Assembly (NCBI RefSeq): GCF_014642835.1
Contig: NZ_BMJA01000001.1
Span: 248,001-312,000, forward strand
Direction: 5' to 3'
DNA length: 64,000 bases
Source of the DNA: Dyella nitratireducens
Lineage (GTDB): Bacteria > Pseudomonadota > Gammaproteobacteria > Xanthomonadales > Rhodanobacteraceae
Shown: positions 11,282 through 20,266 of the stretch, in pieces
Layout of the letters: each line of letters starts with the position of its first letter
Position numbering within the stretch: the stretch's first letter is position 1
Notes under the pieces: model-generated
Told to the model about the DNA's origin: nothing
The model's input: only the letters and a program-made list of their open reading frames with translations
Databases searched by the model: none
Position numbers and translations under genes: made by a program

Positions 11282-11635
11282 CTACATGGTTTGGGTAGCA
11301 CGTTCGGAGTTGAGCACGCCCGCGAGCAAGGTCTCGATACGGCCGCGTGCCGCTTCACCGTCAGAGGAATCACTGAATTGCACGCCGATGCCGGCGGTGC
11401 GGTTGCCTTGCGCACCGATCGGAGTGATCCACACCACCTTGCCGGCTACCGACAAACGCTCGCTCTCGTCGATCAAACTGATCAACAGCACCACCTCGTC
11501 ACCCAGCGAATAGCGCTGCGCAGTAGGCGCAAATAGGCCGCCGTGCTTCAGGAACGGCATGTACGAGTTGTACAGCGAAGCCGTGTCCTTGAATTTCAGC
11601 GAGATGATGCCCTGACGGGCGGCGACCGGGTTCAT
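11282..11635 (-). CDS. pilZ: PilZ-domain type IV pilus assembly protein
   Basis: A 117-residue PilZ-domain protein. In Xanthomonas and Pseudomonas the stand-alone PilZ encoded near holB is needed for type IV pilus biogenesis and acts through the PilB/FimX system. The sequence lacks the c-di-GMP-binding signature (RxxxR followed by D/NxSxxG), as is known for this PilZ type. GVQFSD and the strand-rich core (LSVAGKVVWITPIG) support the fold. It is the last gene of the holB-side cluster, 120 bases after the PIG-L gene. Function is inferred from family and position. Confidence 0.85.
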   Translation of the reverse strand: MNPVAARQGIISLKFKDTASLYNSYMPFLKHGGLFAPTAQRYSLGDEVVLLISLIDESERLSVAGKVVWITPIGAQGNRTAGIGVQFSDSSDGEAARGRIETLLAGVLNSERATQTM

Positions 11636-11755
11636 GCCTGCTCCCCTTGATACAGCGCTGGCGGCGAATGATGGAAGTACATCCTAACCATGCGGCTGGA
11701 TGTGCGCAAAGACGTGCTGCTCAGAAGGCCGGAGCCGCAGATGCCCCTGCGGCGG

Positions 11756-12667
11756 CTAGACCTCCCACCAGCCCCAGTGATCGAAGATCCAGGGTGAAGG
11801 CCAATCCAGGTGCAACTTCACGAAGGCCGGCCCTGCACCCTGCTCCAATAACCGAAACACCCCATCGGGGCCGCGTACCACCGGCGCCTGCGGCCATGGC
11901 CAGTCCTTCACACCTGCAGGCGTTGCCACCAGCAGTCGCAGCCATTGTTGCAACACCGCCGGCGGCCGCCAGGGCAAGCTCCGATCTCCCTCCCTGCGGT
12001 CCGCAGGCATATAACGCTCAGGACTATCCGCCAAGCGCAGCATGCGCTGGCCGCTCAACGCCATCTGGGTCTGGTGCTCTGTAAGCGCCGCCAGCTTGCG
12101 CTGATGCTGTTCTGCCGTGGCATCGACCGAGATCGGATAGCCGGCCGTTCCTGCGCCACCATGGACGGGATAAGCGAGCAGCCTAGGCGCTGGTTCCATG
12201 CCAGCCAGCGCCAGCCGGCACAGTACGTGCGCGGCGCCATGATCAGGATGGTTGTCGCGCAACGCCGGACCGCACATGAGATTGGGTTGGAACGCCTCGA
12301 TGACAGCACGCATCGGCGCAATCGATCCAGTTGCGTCGTTGCGCAGGCGGCTCGTTACTTCCATGTCATGCCAGCCCAGCGGATACAGTGCAGACGCCGA
12401 TACGCCCAAGCGCTTCAACGCTTGCATCACTTCTCCGCGACGCTTTGCACCCCAGCGACGGCGCGCAGCAGCGTTGATGTGCACACGGCGCTCCAGATAA
12501 CGCTGAGGCCAGGGATTATTGTCGCCATCGGTCAGCAGCAGGACGCACACGTCGCCACCTGCCGCTAACACTTGCTGAAGCAGTACCCCACAGCCCAGCG
12601 TCTCGTCATCCGGATGTGGCGCTATCACCAGCAGGCGGGTTTGCGCCGAGACAAGCCATGGCGGCAT
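11756..12667 (-). CDS. PIG-L family deacetylase
   Basis: Predicted zinc-dependent N-acetylglucosaminyl deacetylase of the PIG-L/LmbE family (303 residues). The zinc-binding motif APHPDDETLGCG is at residues 16-27, and a second motif, LRDNHPDHGAAH, supplies the distal histidine. The start codon overlaps the holB stop by 1 base (TGATG), so it is probably translated with holB. Its substrate is not known; a glycan or sugar-lipid acetyl group is a family-level guess. The C-terminal 80 residues are less conserved and rich in Trp and Pro. It separates holB from pilZ, which are directly adjacent in Pseudomonas. Confidence 0.85.
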   Translation of the reverse strand: MPPWLVSAQTRLLVIAPHPDDETLGCGVLLQQVLAAGGDVCVLLLTDGDNNPWPQRYLERRVHINAAARRRWGAKRRGEVMQALKRLGVSASALYPLGWHDMEVTSRLRNDATGSIAPMRAVIEAFQPNLMCGPALRDNHPDHGAAHVLCRLALAGMEPAPRLLAYPVHGGAGTAGYPISVDATAEQHQRKLAALTEHQTQMALSGQRMLRLADSPERYMPADRREGDRSLPWRPPAVLQQWLRLLVATPAGVKDWPWPQAPVVRGPDGVFRLLEQGAGPAFVKLHLDWPSPWIFDHWGWWEV

Positions 12668-13602
12668 CAGCGCCAGCGCCCCAGCAACTCCAGCAGGAGC
12701 AGATCGCCACGCAGCGGACCACGCAATGCGTCACGCGTGCGGTTGGCCGCGTCGTACCACGCCATGAGTCCCTCGCCATCCAGCGAACTGGACAATGGTG
12801 TGCTTTGCGCGGTGGCGCGTGCACGCATTTCATCTGCCACAGCCTGCGCGGCAAACCATAGTCGCTGCTCGGGAGCATCGTCGAGCCAGCGCTTGCCCAT
12901 CGCGATGGCATCACCACGTCCGGAGGCCAGCGCGGCAAGATCCTTGCGGACTTCCTGCCGCTGCGCGAGCGAACCCTCTTCCACCCAGATGCGTGCCAGG
13001 CCTGGATTGCCGCCCGCGGCCACCAAGGCAGCTTCAGCATCGCGCACACCGATGCGCTGCAACCAGGCCAGCGACTCTTCGTGCTTCGGTACTTGGAAAT
13101 CGATGCGCTGACAACGGCTGCGAATCGTGGCTGGCATACGCCACGGCGCATCGGCCGCCAGAATCAGCATGGTTTGCGAGGCGGGTTCTTCCAGCGTTTT
13201 CAACAAGGCGTTGGCGGCTGCAGAGTTCATCGCATCAGCAGGATCAATACTGGCAACCTGCCAGCCGCCGAATTGGCTCGCCGTAGCAAGCCGCGCAGAT
13301 AGCTCGCGAATCTGATCCACCACGATGTCCTGGCGCTGCACGCCATCCTTGCGCAAGCCATACGTCAGTGCGACGTAATCCGGATGCGTACCCGCGTCGA
13401 ACAACAAGCAACTGCGGCACGTACCGCAAGCGTCACCATCCTGCGGATGCTGGCAAAGCAAACCGCGCACGAAGCGGCGGAGAAAATCACGCTTACCCAA
13501 GCCTTGCGGTCCGCACAGCAATAACGCGTGCGGCAAGGCATCGCGTTGGCGACGCGCCTGCAGGCGCGTCCAAAGCTCGGCATGCCAGGAAGGAATGCTC
13601 AT
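12667..13602 (-). CDS. holB: DNA polymerase III delta-prime subunit
   Basis: Clamp-loader subunit delta-prime (311 residues). It contains the AAA-type core LPHALLLCGPQGLGKRDF, the zinc module CQHPQDGDACGTCRSC, and the downstream segment ANALLKTLEEPASQTMLIL followed by MPATIRSRCQRIDF, all typical of HolB. It works with DnaX, encoded at 32010-33695, to load the sliding clamp. The start is the ATG at 13602, which shares a base with the tmk stop (TGATG). Confidence 0.94.
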   Translation of the reverse strand: MSIPSWHAELWTRLQARRQRDALPHALLLCGPQGLGKRDFLRRFVRGLLCQHPQDGDACGTCRSCLLFDAGTHPDYVALTYGLRKDGVQRQDIVVDQIRELSARLATASQFGGWQVASIDPADAMNSAAANALLKTLEEPASQTMLILAADAPWRMPATIRSRCQRIDFQVPKHEESLAWLQRIGVRDAEAALVAAGGNPGLARIWVEEGSLAQRQEVRKDLAALASGRGDAIAMGKRWLDDAPEQRLWFAAQAVADEMRARATAQSTPLSSSLDGEGLMAWYDAANRTRDALRGPLRGDLLLLELLGRWR

Positions 13603-14234
13603 CAACTTGCCTCGAACAAATGTGCCGTCGCCGCGATGGCGGCCTGCAATACTTGATCTGCTGGCAGGCTGGCATCGATCACACGAAACCGTTGCGGCTC
13701 TGCCTGTGCGCGATCGCGATATACCCGGCGCACGCGCTCGAAGAACGCATCAGCTTCAGTCTCGATACGATCAGCGACACCTCGGCCGGCCGCGCGTGCA
13801 CGCCCCGTCGACACCGGCAGATCGAGCAACAAAGTGAGATCCGGCATCACGCCATCGCATGCCCAGCGCTCCAATTCGGCAATGCGCTCAATCGGCTGAC
13901 CACGCCCACCGCCCTGGTACGCATAACTGGCATCCACGTAGCGATCGCACAGCACCCACTGCCCTGCTTCCAGCGCAGGCCGAATGTGTTCGCGCACCAA
14001 TTGCGCACGCGAGGCGAACATCAGCAGCAATTCGCTTTCCGCGCTGATGGCCGCATGAGCAGGATCGAGTACCAACGAACGAATCGCTTCACCCAACGGC
14101 GTACCGCCGGGCTCACGCACTTGCAGCAGCTGTACGCCACGCTGTTGAAAATAATCACGCAAACTACCGAACAAGGTGCTCTTGCCTGCACCTTCACCGC
14201 CTTCCAAGGAAATGAAACGTCCGCGCTGGCTCAT
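13602..14234 (-). CDS. tmk: Thymidylate kinase
   Basis: Phosphorylates dTMP to dTDP with ATP (210 residues). The P-loop is FISLEGGEGAGKST near the N-terminus, the DR motif is LCDRYVDASYAYQG, and the lid region follows in the C-terminal half (RAAGRGVADRIETE). The start chosen is the ATG at 14234 because it overlaps the mltG stop as ATGA; an upstream in-frame TTG at 14240 would add two residues. The order mltG-tmk-holB is conserved in gammaproteobacteria. Confidence 0.96.
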   Translation of the reverse strand: MSQRGRFISLEGGEGAGKSTLFGSLRDYFQQRGVQLLQVREPGGTPLGEAIRSLVLDPAHAAISAESELLLMFASRAQLVREHIRPALEAGQWVLCDRYVDASYAYQGGGRGQPIERIAELERWACDGVMPDLTLLLDLPVSTGRARAAGRGVADRIETEADAFFERVRRVYRDRAQAEPQRFRVIDASLPADQVLQAAIAATAHLFEAS

Positions 14235-15271
14235 TGGCAACGCTTCAACTGATAGCAGGCGACATGGCGGTTCTGCTCTTCCAGCGTGCTGGCGAACACA
14301 TGCGTGCCATCGCCGCGCGCAACGAAGTACAGCGCATCCCCCGCAGCAGGATGCAAGGCCGCCTCGATCGCCGGCTTGCCAGGCATGGCAATGGGCGTGG
14401 GCGGCAAGCCGGGCCGCGTATAGGTGTTGTAAGGCGTATCCGTGGTCAGATCGCTCTTGTGGATATTGCCGGTGTAGTTGCTGCCCATACCGTAGATCAC
14501 TGTAGGATCGGTCTGCAGCAACATGTTCTTTTGCAAGCGGCGAATGAAAACGCCGGCAACACGTGGGCGCTCATCAGCGCGGCCGGTTTCCTTTTCGATG
14601 ATGGAAGCAAGAATCAACGCATCGTACGGCGCCGCCAGCGGGAGATTGGGGTCGCGCTGTTCCCACAGCGATGCCAGCGTCTTCTTCATCGCCTCGTTTG
14701 CACGACGCAGAATGTCGAGGTCACTATCGCCTTTCACATATGCATAAGTTTCCGGCAAGAAACGCCCTTCTGGTTTTTCACCCGGCGCTCCAATTTTTTG
14801 CATGATGGCAGCATCATCGAGACCGCTGGTTTCGTGCTTCAACTTGTCGGCCTTGGCGAGAGCCTGCAGCACGTCGCGGAAAGTCCAGCCGTCGACAATG
14901 GTGACGTCGCGCTGCATCACCTTGCCTTGTGCCATGGCGGTGAGCAACTGCTCCGGCGTGATGCCCTGCGTGACAGCGTATTCGCCCGCATGCAAGCGGC
15001 CGGCTACGTGCATTTTCTCCGCCAGCACACGCCAGTACAGCGGCGAGGACGTGGTGAGACCTTGCGAGCGCAGCTGATGCACGATGTCTTTGAAACTCGT
15101 GCCGCGCTCGATGTCCACGCTCTCGCCGGTCGCACTGACGCGCAGCGGCGTCACCGCAAAACGCGAGAAATCGTGCCAGAACCATCCGGCGGCGATTACG
15201 AACGCCAACAGCAAGATGACCAGCAGCAGACGCCACGAGACGCGCCCCTCTTGTGTACCGCTTCGACTCAT
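14231..15271 (-). CDS. mltG: Endolytic murein transglycosylase MltG
   Basis: Inner-membrane lytic transglycosylase (YceG family, 346 residues) thought to terminate nascent glycan strands. A single N-terminal helix (about residues 13-31, WRLLLVILLLAFVIAAGWFW) anchors it. A LysM-like part follows, then the catalytic domain with ILASIIEKETGR, which contains the essential glutamate, and PYNTYTRPGLPPTPIAMPG. It overlaps pabC upstream and tmk downstream by 4 bases each. Confidence 0.95.
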   Translation of the reverse strand: MSRSGTQEGRVSWRLLLVILLLAFVIAAGWFWHDFSRFAVTPLRVSATGESVDIERGTSFKDIVHQLRSQGLTTSSPLYWRVLAEKMHVAGRLHAGEYAVTQGITPEQLLTAMAQGKVMQRDVTIVDGWTFRDVLQALAKADKLKHETSGLDDAAIMQKIGAPGEKPEGRFLPETYAYVKGDSDLDILRRANEAMKKTLASLWEQRDPNLPLAAPYDALILASIIEKETGRADERPRVAGVFIRRLQKNMLLQTDPTVIYGMGSNYTGNIHKSDLTTDTPYNTYTRPGLPPTPIAMPGKPAIEAALHPAAGDALYFVARGDGTHVFASTLEEQNRHVACYQLKRCQ

Positions 15272-16083
15272 GCCTGCTCCATCGCGAACCCCAGGTCACG
15301 CCAATGCTGCTGCATGGCGCGGACGACCGGACCGGGAGCGTACACGGTATCGCCCACCGCCTGAACAGGCAGGATGCCGCGAACACTGGAACTGAGGAAG
15401 AGTTCGGCAGCGCGCACGCCTTCGTCCAGCGCCACATCCCGGACTTGGCAGTTCGGAAAAGCTTCGAGGATGGCCGCCCTAGCCACCCCGGCCACCCCGC
15501 AACGATCCACCGATGGCGTAACCAGCACACCATCGATGACAGCAAAAAGATTGGCAGCCGTCGCTGAGATCACGTTCCCGTGGCTGTCGCAGACCAGACC
15601 TTCGCTGATGGCCGGATCGCTCCATTCCGCGCGCGCCAGCACTTGCTCAAGACGATTGAGATGCTTGATACCGGCGAGCAACGGTTGGTCGGCCAGCGTG
15701 GTGTGACAGCGGTGCAGGCGAACACCTTCCAGGTAAAGTGTGCGGGATACCACAGGCATGGGAAACGCAACAACGATACGCGTTGGCGATACCTGTATCG
15801 GCGGTGCGTAGCCGCGCTCGCCAAGACCGCGCGTCAAGGTGATGCGCAAGACGCACTGCGCCAGCTTGTCAGTAACCTGCTGTGCCTCTTGCCAAATCAG
15901 TGCGGCATCTGGCGCAGGCATGCCCAAGCGTTCGCAACCCGTCGCCAGGCGTTGCATATGCCGGCTCCACAACGGTGCTTTGCCTTGCTCGAAGCGAATC
16001 GTTTCGAACAAACCATCGCCATAACTCAAGCCGCGATCGAGCGCCGAAACGCTGTCGCACGGCTGGCCGTTGATCAGCAGCAT
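15268..16083 (-). CDS. pabC: Aminodeoxychorismate lyase
   Basis: PLP-dependent class IV enzyme (271 residues) that converts aminodeoxychorismate to p-aminobenzoate for folate. The PLP lysine is in LLAGIKHLNRLEQVL, and FDGDGLFETIR-like and SATAANLFAVIDG regions fit the family. The frame stays open far upstream, but the true start is the ATG at 16083 (MLLINGQPCDS), which overlaps the pabB stop as TGATG. pabB, pabC and mltG are translationally linked. Confidence 0.94.
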   Translation of the reverse strand: MLLINGQPCDSVSALDRGLSYGDGLFETIRFEQGKAPLWSRHMQRLATGCERLGMPAPDAALIWQEAQQVTDKLAQCVLRITLTRGLGERGYAPPIQVSPTRIVVAFPMPVVSRTLYLEGVRLHRCHTTLADQPLLAGIKHLNRLEQVLARAEWSDPAISEGLVCDSHGNVISATAANLFAVIDGVLVTPSVDRCGVAGVARAAILEAFPNCQVRDVALDEGVRAAELFLSSSVRGILPVQAVGDTVYAPGPVVRAMQQHWRDLGFAMEQA

Positions 16084-17432
16084 CACCCGGCCACTCCCAA
16101 GGCGCGAAGCATGCCGCGTGCCTTGGCGCGTGTTTCGTCCAGTTCCTTTGCTGCGTCGGAATCGGCCACAATGCCAGCGCCCGCACGCAGACTGACATCC
16201 TTGCCATGCAAGGTCAGTGTGCGAATCAGGATGTTCAGATCGAGATCGCCATTGCGGTCGAGATAGCCCAGCGCGCCCGTGTAGGCGCCGCGTGGCGCGT
16301 CCTCCAGCGTAGCGATGATTTCCATGCAACGCACTTTGGGACAGCCGGTGATGGTGCCACCCGGGAATGTCGCTGCGATCACTTGCCCTGGCGTAACGCC
16401 TTCGCGCAATCGTCCGCGCACATTGGAGACGATGTGATGCACGTGTGCGTAGCTCTCCACCACCATCAACTCGTTCACTTCCACCGTACCCGGCTTGCAT
16501 ACGCGCCCCAGGTCATTGCGCTCCAGATCAATCAGCATCACGTGCTCGGCACGTTCCTTGGGATGCGCAGTGAGTTCACGGATGCGTGCCAGCTCGTCAT
16601 CGCCCTCCACACGCGGCCGCGTGCCGGCAATGGGACGCGTTTGCACCACGCCGCGCCGCGCTTCGACCAGACGCTCTGGCGATGAACTAACCACCGCCCA
16701 ACCCTGCTGTTGCAACAACCCCGCGAATGGCGCGGGATTGGCACGGCGCAGGGCGGCATAAAGGCTAGCGGCAGATGGTGCTTCTTCAAAATGCGCACGC
16801 CATGCACGCGAAAGATTCGCCTGGAATAGATCGCCAGCATGGAGATGTTCGTGCACACACGCGACACCATCGAGGAAACGCGTTGGCGCATCTTCCTCGA
16901 CCATTTCCGGAATCGCGAGCGGTGCGGTGACCGGCATGACGGAAAGATCGGCTTCCATCGCGTCCAGCAAACTGTCCTGCCCTGCTTCCGCTACCAGAAT
17001 GGTGCGTTCGCGCAGATGGTCGACGATGATGGCAGCCGGACAGCGCAATGCCAGCGCTACGGGCAATGGCTGCGAATAACGTAAGCGCAGCGTCGGCTCG
17101 ATTTCTGCCGCCAATTCGTACGCCAGCAACATCACCCAGCCACCATGAAACGGCAGCCCGTCATCATGGCCTTGCGGCAAGCGTTCTGCACGCCATGCTG
17201 CATCGAGCGCATCAAGAAAGCGGCCGGCATGCACGCGTCCGTCTGGCTCGTGCACCAGGCCGTCGGACGTCAACATCAATGTGGATTGCGGAAACGCAAA
17301 CAAGATGTCGTAGCGCGCATGTGCGTTCGCGCGCGTCACGCTTTCCAGCAGCGCCGGATAGCGCCCTGGAAATGCAGCGGCCGGCGCGAGCAGATCGCGC
17401 CGGCCGGCGAAGGTGCGAATCGAGCAAGTCAC
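16083..17432 (-). CDS. pabB: Aminodeoxychorismate synthase component I
   Basis: Chorismate-binding enzyme (449 residues) that aminates chorismate in p-aminobenzoate synthesis, with the amidotransferase partner (PabA) encoded elsewhere. Conserved stretches are FQANLSRAWR, VQTRPIAGTRPRV, HVMLIDLERNDLGRV, GGTITGCPKVR and RGAYTGALGYL. Start is a GTG at 17432 with a poor ribosome site. Its insertion between fabF and pabC, rather than pabC alone as in E. coli, is a feature of Xanthomonadales clusters. Anthranilate synthase was considered; PIAGT and the pabC neighbour favour PabB. Confidence 0.92.
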   Translation of the reverse strand: MTCSIRTFAGRRDLLAPAAAFPGRYPALLESVTRANAHARYDILFAFPQSTLMLTSDGLVHEPDGRVHAGRFLDALDAAWRAERLPQGHDDGLPFHGGWVMLLAYELAAEIEPTLRLRYSQPLPVALALRCPAAIIVDHLRERTILVAEAGQDSLLDAMEADLSVMPVTAPLAIPEMVEEDAPTRFLDGVACVHEHLHAGDLFQANLSRAWRAHFEEAPSAASLYAALRRANPAPFAGLLQQQGWAVVSSSPERLVEARRGVVQTRPIAGTRPRVEGDDELARIRELTAHPKERAEHVMLIDLERNDLGRVCKPGTVEVNELMVVESYAHVHHIVSNVRGRLREGVTPGQVIAATFPGGTITGCPKVRCMEIIATLEDAPRGAYTGALGYLDRNGDLDLNILIRTLTLHGKDVSLRAGAGIVADSDAAKELDETRAKARGMLRALGVAG

Positions 17433-17469
17433 TAAACTTTTCTCAGATCACCATCAAGCAGCGTTTTGT

Positions 17470-17493
17470 CCCTCCCCTGTTTTCAGGGGAGGG
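17470..17493 (-). repeat. Perfect 10-bp stem-loop after fabF
   Basis: CCCTCCCCTG and CAGGGGAGGG flank a TTTT loop and lie 10 bases after the fabF stop on the minus strand. No U-run follows, so it is not a classic terminator. It may stabilise or partly terminate the fabF end before pabB. Confidence 0.6.
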
Positions 17494-17503
17494 AGTCCAA
17501 GCT

Positions 17504-18742
17504 TCAGATACGACGGAAAGCGAGCGTGCCGTTGGTACCGCCAAAACCGAACGAGTTGGAGATGGCAATGTCGATCTTCGCATCGCGCGCGGTGTGCGGC
17601 ACGAAATCCAGATCACAACCTTCGCCCGGTTCGTCCAGATTGATGGTGGGCGGCAGCACCTGATCACGCATGGCGAGGATGCTGAAGATCGCTTCCACGC
17701 CGCCCGCAGCACCCAACAGGTGACCGGTAGTGGACTTGGTAGAGCTCATCGCCAACCTGTACGCGTGATCGCCGAACACGCTCTTGGCGGCCAGGACTTC
17801 GCCCAGGTCACCTAGCGGCGTTGAGGTGCCGTGCGCATTGACGTACTGCACGTCAGTGGGATTGATGCCGCCATCGCGCAGAGCCGCGGCCATACAGCGC
17901 GCCGCACCTTCGCCGCCCTCGCTGGGCGCGGTGATGTGGTACGCGTCGCCGCTCATGCCGAAGCCGACCAATTCGCAGTAGATATTCGCGCCGCGTGCCT
18001 TGGCCTGCTCGTATTCCTCCAGCACCAGCACGCCGGCGCCATCGGACAGCACGAAACCGTCGCGGTTCTTGTCCCACGGACGGCTGGCCTTGGTGGGTTC
18101 ATCGTTGCGGGTGGACATGGCCTTGGCCGAGCAGAAGCCGGCCATGGCGGTACCTGTGGTGGCGAATTCGGCGCCACCGGCGATCATCACATCCGCATCG
18201 CCATACTGAATCATGCGCGCGGCCAGGCCGATATTGTGCGTACCCGTGGTGCATGCCGTCACACAGGCGATGTTCGGGCCCTTCAGGCCGTACATAATCG
18301 ACAGGTGGCCCGACACCATGTTGATGATAGAGCTGGGCACGAAGAACGGCGACACGCGGCGCGGCCCCTTCTCATGCAGTTCGATCGAGGTGTCTTCGAT
18401 GGTGTTCAGACCACCAATGCCCGCCGCCACGGCCACGCCGATACGCGGCGCGTTAGCTTCCGTCACTTCCAGCCCGGAGTCGCGCAGGGCCTGTGTACCC
18501 GCAGCGATGCCGTAGTGGATAAACGGATCCATCTTCTTGATTTCTTTTGGCGCTATCCACTGCGCCGGATCGAAACCGCGCACCTGCCCGGCGATGCGCG
18601 TGGCATACGTCGTCGCGTCGAAGTGCGTGACGGGGCCGATGCCGCTGACGCCCTTGAGGATGTTGTTCCAGGCGGTGGCGATGTCGTTGCCAACCGGCGA
18701 GATGATGCCCATGCCGGTTACTACCACACGTCGTTTGCTCAT
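17504..18742 (-). CDS. fabF: Beta-ketoacyl-ACP synthase II
   Basis: Condensing enzyme for fatty-acid elongation (412 residues), which uses malonyl-ACP. The catalytic triad is visible: Cys in [10 protein letters not shown], His in [11 protein letters not shown] and His in [13 protein letters not shown]. The N-terminus [18 protein letters not shown] is typical. It follows acpP on the same strand after about 200 bases. Confidence 0.97.
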   Translation of the reverse strand: MSKRRVVVTGMGIISPVGNDIATAWNNILKGVSGIGPVTHFDATTYATRIAGQVRGFDPAQWIAPKEIKKMDPFIHYGIAAGTQALRDSGLEVTEANAPRIGVAVAAGIGGLNTIEDTSIELHEKGPRRVSPFFVPSSIINMVSGHLSIMYGLKGPNIACVTACTTGTHNIGLAARMIQYGDADVMIAGGAEFATTGTAMAGFCSAKAMSTRNDEPTKASRPWDKNRDGFVLSDGAGVLVLEEYEQAKARGANIYCELVGFGMSGDAYHITAPSEGGEGAARCMAAALRDGGINPTDVQYVNAHGTSTPLGDLGEVLAAKSVFGDHAYRLAMSSTKSTTGHLLGAAGGVEAIFSILAMRDQVLPPTINLDEPGEGCDLDFVPHTARDAKIDIAISNSFGFGGTNGTLAFRRI

Positions 18743-18942
18743 GGATCGAATTCCTAACTGGTTCGGGAAAGGTCAGCTTTCAGGCATCACTTTCCGACTA
18801 TCGCGATGCGCGCCGACCTCGTACACCATACGGGATCGGACGTTGCAAAATGCAGAAACGAAAACTGCGCCGAGATGGCGCAGCTTCCGATATTCGCTAC
18901 GTAGATACATGGGACGACAATGTGTCCGCCCCATCACGTAGA

Positions 18943-19182
18943 TCACTCCTTGGAATGGGCCTTGATGTAATCGACAGCCTGCTGCACGGTCGTGATCTTC
19001 TCGGCTTCCTCGTCGGGAATTTCGGTTTCGAATTCCTCTTCGAGCGCCATCACCAGCTCGACCGTGTCCAGCGAATCCGCGCCCAGATCGTCTACGAACG
19101 AAGCGTTCGGAGTGACCTCGTCTTCCTTCACGCCAAGCTGCTCGACGACGATTTTCTTGACGCGTTCTTCGATGGTGCTCAT
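18943..19182 (-). CDS. acpP: Acyl carrier protein
   Basis: Central carrier of acyl chains (79 residues, acidic). The phosphopantetheine site is Ser37 in [11 protein letters not shown]. The start is the ATG at 19182 (MSTIEERV), with GGGAGG upstream; the open frame extends 6 codons further, but those residues (MGGKGN) are not family-like. It has its own candidate promoter and a leader hairpin, consistent with the very high expression known for acpP. Confidence 0.97.
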   Translation of the reverse strand: MSTIEERVKKIVVEQLGVKEDEVTPNASFVDDLGADSLDTVELVMALEEEFETEIPDEEAEKITTVQQAVDYIKAHSKE

Positions 19183-19214
19183 GTTGCCTTTGCCTCCCAA
19201 GGGGAAATTAGTCC

Positions 19215-19237
19215 GTTTGCCGGGTTTCCGCCGGCAA
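19215..19237 (-). repeat. Stem-loop in the acpP leader
   Basis: TTTGCCGG (19215-19222) and CCGGCAAA (19230-19237) form a perfect 8-bp stem with a 7-base loop, between the predicted transcription start and the ribosome site of acpP. It could stabilise the mRNA 5' end. Confidence 0.5.
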
Positions 19238-19247
19238 AGTCTGCGGC

Positions 19248-19277
19248 ATTGTAGTGGCTAAGCCGCGAAGCCGCCAA
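19248..19277 (-). promoter_or_regulatory. acpP: Candidate acpP promoter
   Basis: On the minus strand TTGGCG (19272-19277) and TACAAT (19248-19253) are separated by 18 bases. Transcription would begin near 19241, about 60 bases before the acpP start. It lies in the 297-base gap between fabG and acpP, which fits separate control of acpP. Confidence 0.5.
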
Positions 19278-19479
19278 TTATGCCAGGAATACAAGCCGCC
19301 GCGGGTTCCACACGGCGCGAGGCCGCGATTGTCGCCCAAAATGAACCCCGTGACGACTTTTTTGTTTCTGTTTCTACCGCCTTCGGCCGGGCTAACAAGT
19401 TTCAAACAAGACCATGCGCCGTCCGACAGGAGCTTGTGCCTGCCCTATGCTTTTCAAGCCGGGCCGTTCGTCCGCCTCA

Positions 19480-20220
19480 TTACGGCATGTACATGCCGCC
19501 ATTGACGTGCAAAGTCTCACCCGTGATATAGGCCGCTGCCGGCGATGCCAGGAAGCCTACCGCCTTGGCGATGTCGCTGGCCTCACCGAGCCGGCCCAAT
19601 GCAATCTGGCCAAGCAGGGTCTGTTTGGACTCTTCCGGCAGACCGCGGGTCATGTCTGTGTCGATAAAACCCGGCGCGACCACGTTGACAGTGATGTTGC
19701 GCGAACCGATCTCGCGCGCCAGCGACTTGGAAAACGCAATGATGCCCGCCTTGGCCGCGGCGTAATTAGCCTGCCCCGGATTACCGGTAAGACCAATCAC
19801 CGAAGCAATCGAAATGATGCGGCCCTTGCGCGCCTTCATCATGCCGCGCATCACGGCTTTGGACAGCCGATAAACCGACGTGAGATTGGTGTCCAAAATG
19901 GCCTGCCAATCTTCGTCACGCATGCGCATCAGCAATTGGTCGCGCGTGATGCCGGCGTTATTGACGAGGATCGATACCGCACCGTGCTGCTTGGTGATCT
20001 CATCGATCAGTGCATCCACGGCTGCGGCGTCAGTGACGTTCAGTACACGCCCATGTCCACCGTGCGGAGCAAGTCGCGCTTCGATCGCTGCTGCGCCTGA
20101 TTCCGTTGTCGCGGTTCCAATAACCGTAGCGCCCATGGCGGCCAGTTCATCGGCAATAGCTGCACCAATACCGCGGCTGGCGCCGGTAACCAGTGCAATT
20201 TCACCCTTCAATGTGCTCAT
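19480..20220 (-). CDS. fabG: 3-oxoacyl-ACP reductase
   Basis: NADPH-dependent short-chain dehydrogenase (246 residues) that reduces 3-ketoacyl-ACP. The cofactor loop is TGASRGIGAAI and NNAGITRD; the catalytic Ser (SIASVIGLTGNPGQ) and YAAAK motif are intact. It ends ETLHVNGGMYMP, as FabG proteins do. The start is the ATG at 20220 (MSTLKGEIALV); the upstream open frame does not look coding. Confidence 0.97.
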   Translation of the reverse strand: MSTLKGEIALVTGASRGIGAAIADELAAMGATVIGTATTESGAAAIEARLAPHGGHGRVLNVTDAAAVDALIDEITKQHGAVSILVNNAGITRDQLLMRMRDEDWQAILDTNLTSVYRLSKAVMRGMMKARKGRIISIASVIGLTGNPGQANYAAAKAGIIAFSKSLAREIGSRNITVNVVAPGFIDTDMTRGLPEESKQTLLGQIALGRLGEASDIAKAVGFLASPAAAYITGETLHVNGGMYMP

Positions 20221-20266
20221 GCATGCTGTCCTTCGGTAAGGCGTGATTCGAAGAGATAAAAAGACT

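Noticed and set aside
15268..16500. Extended 410-codon version of pabC
   Set aside because: The extra N-terminal part is a shadow of pabB; the true start overlaps the pabB stop and gives a family-length protein.
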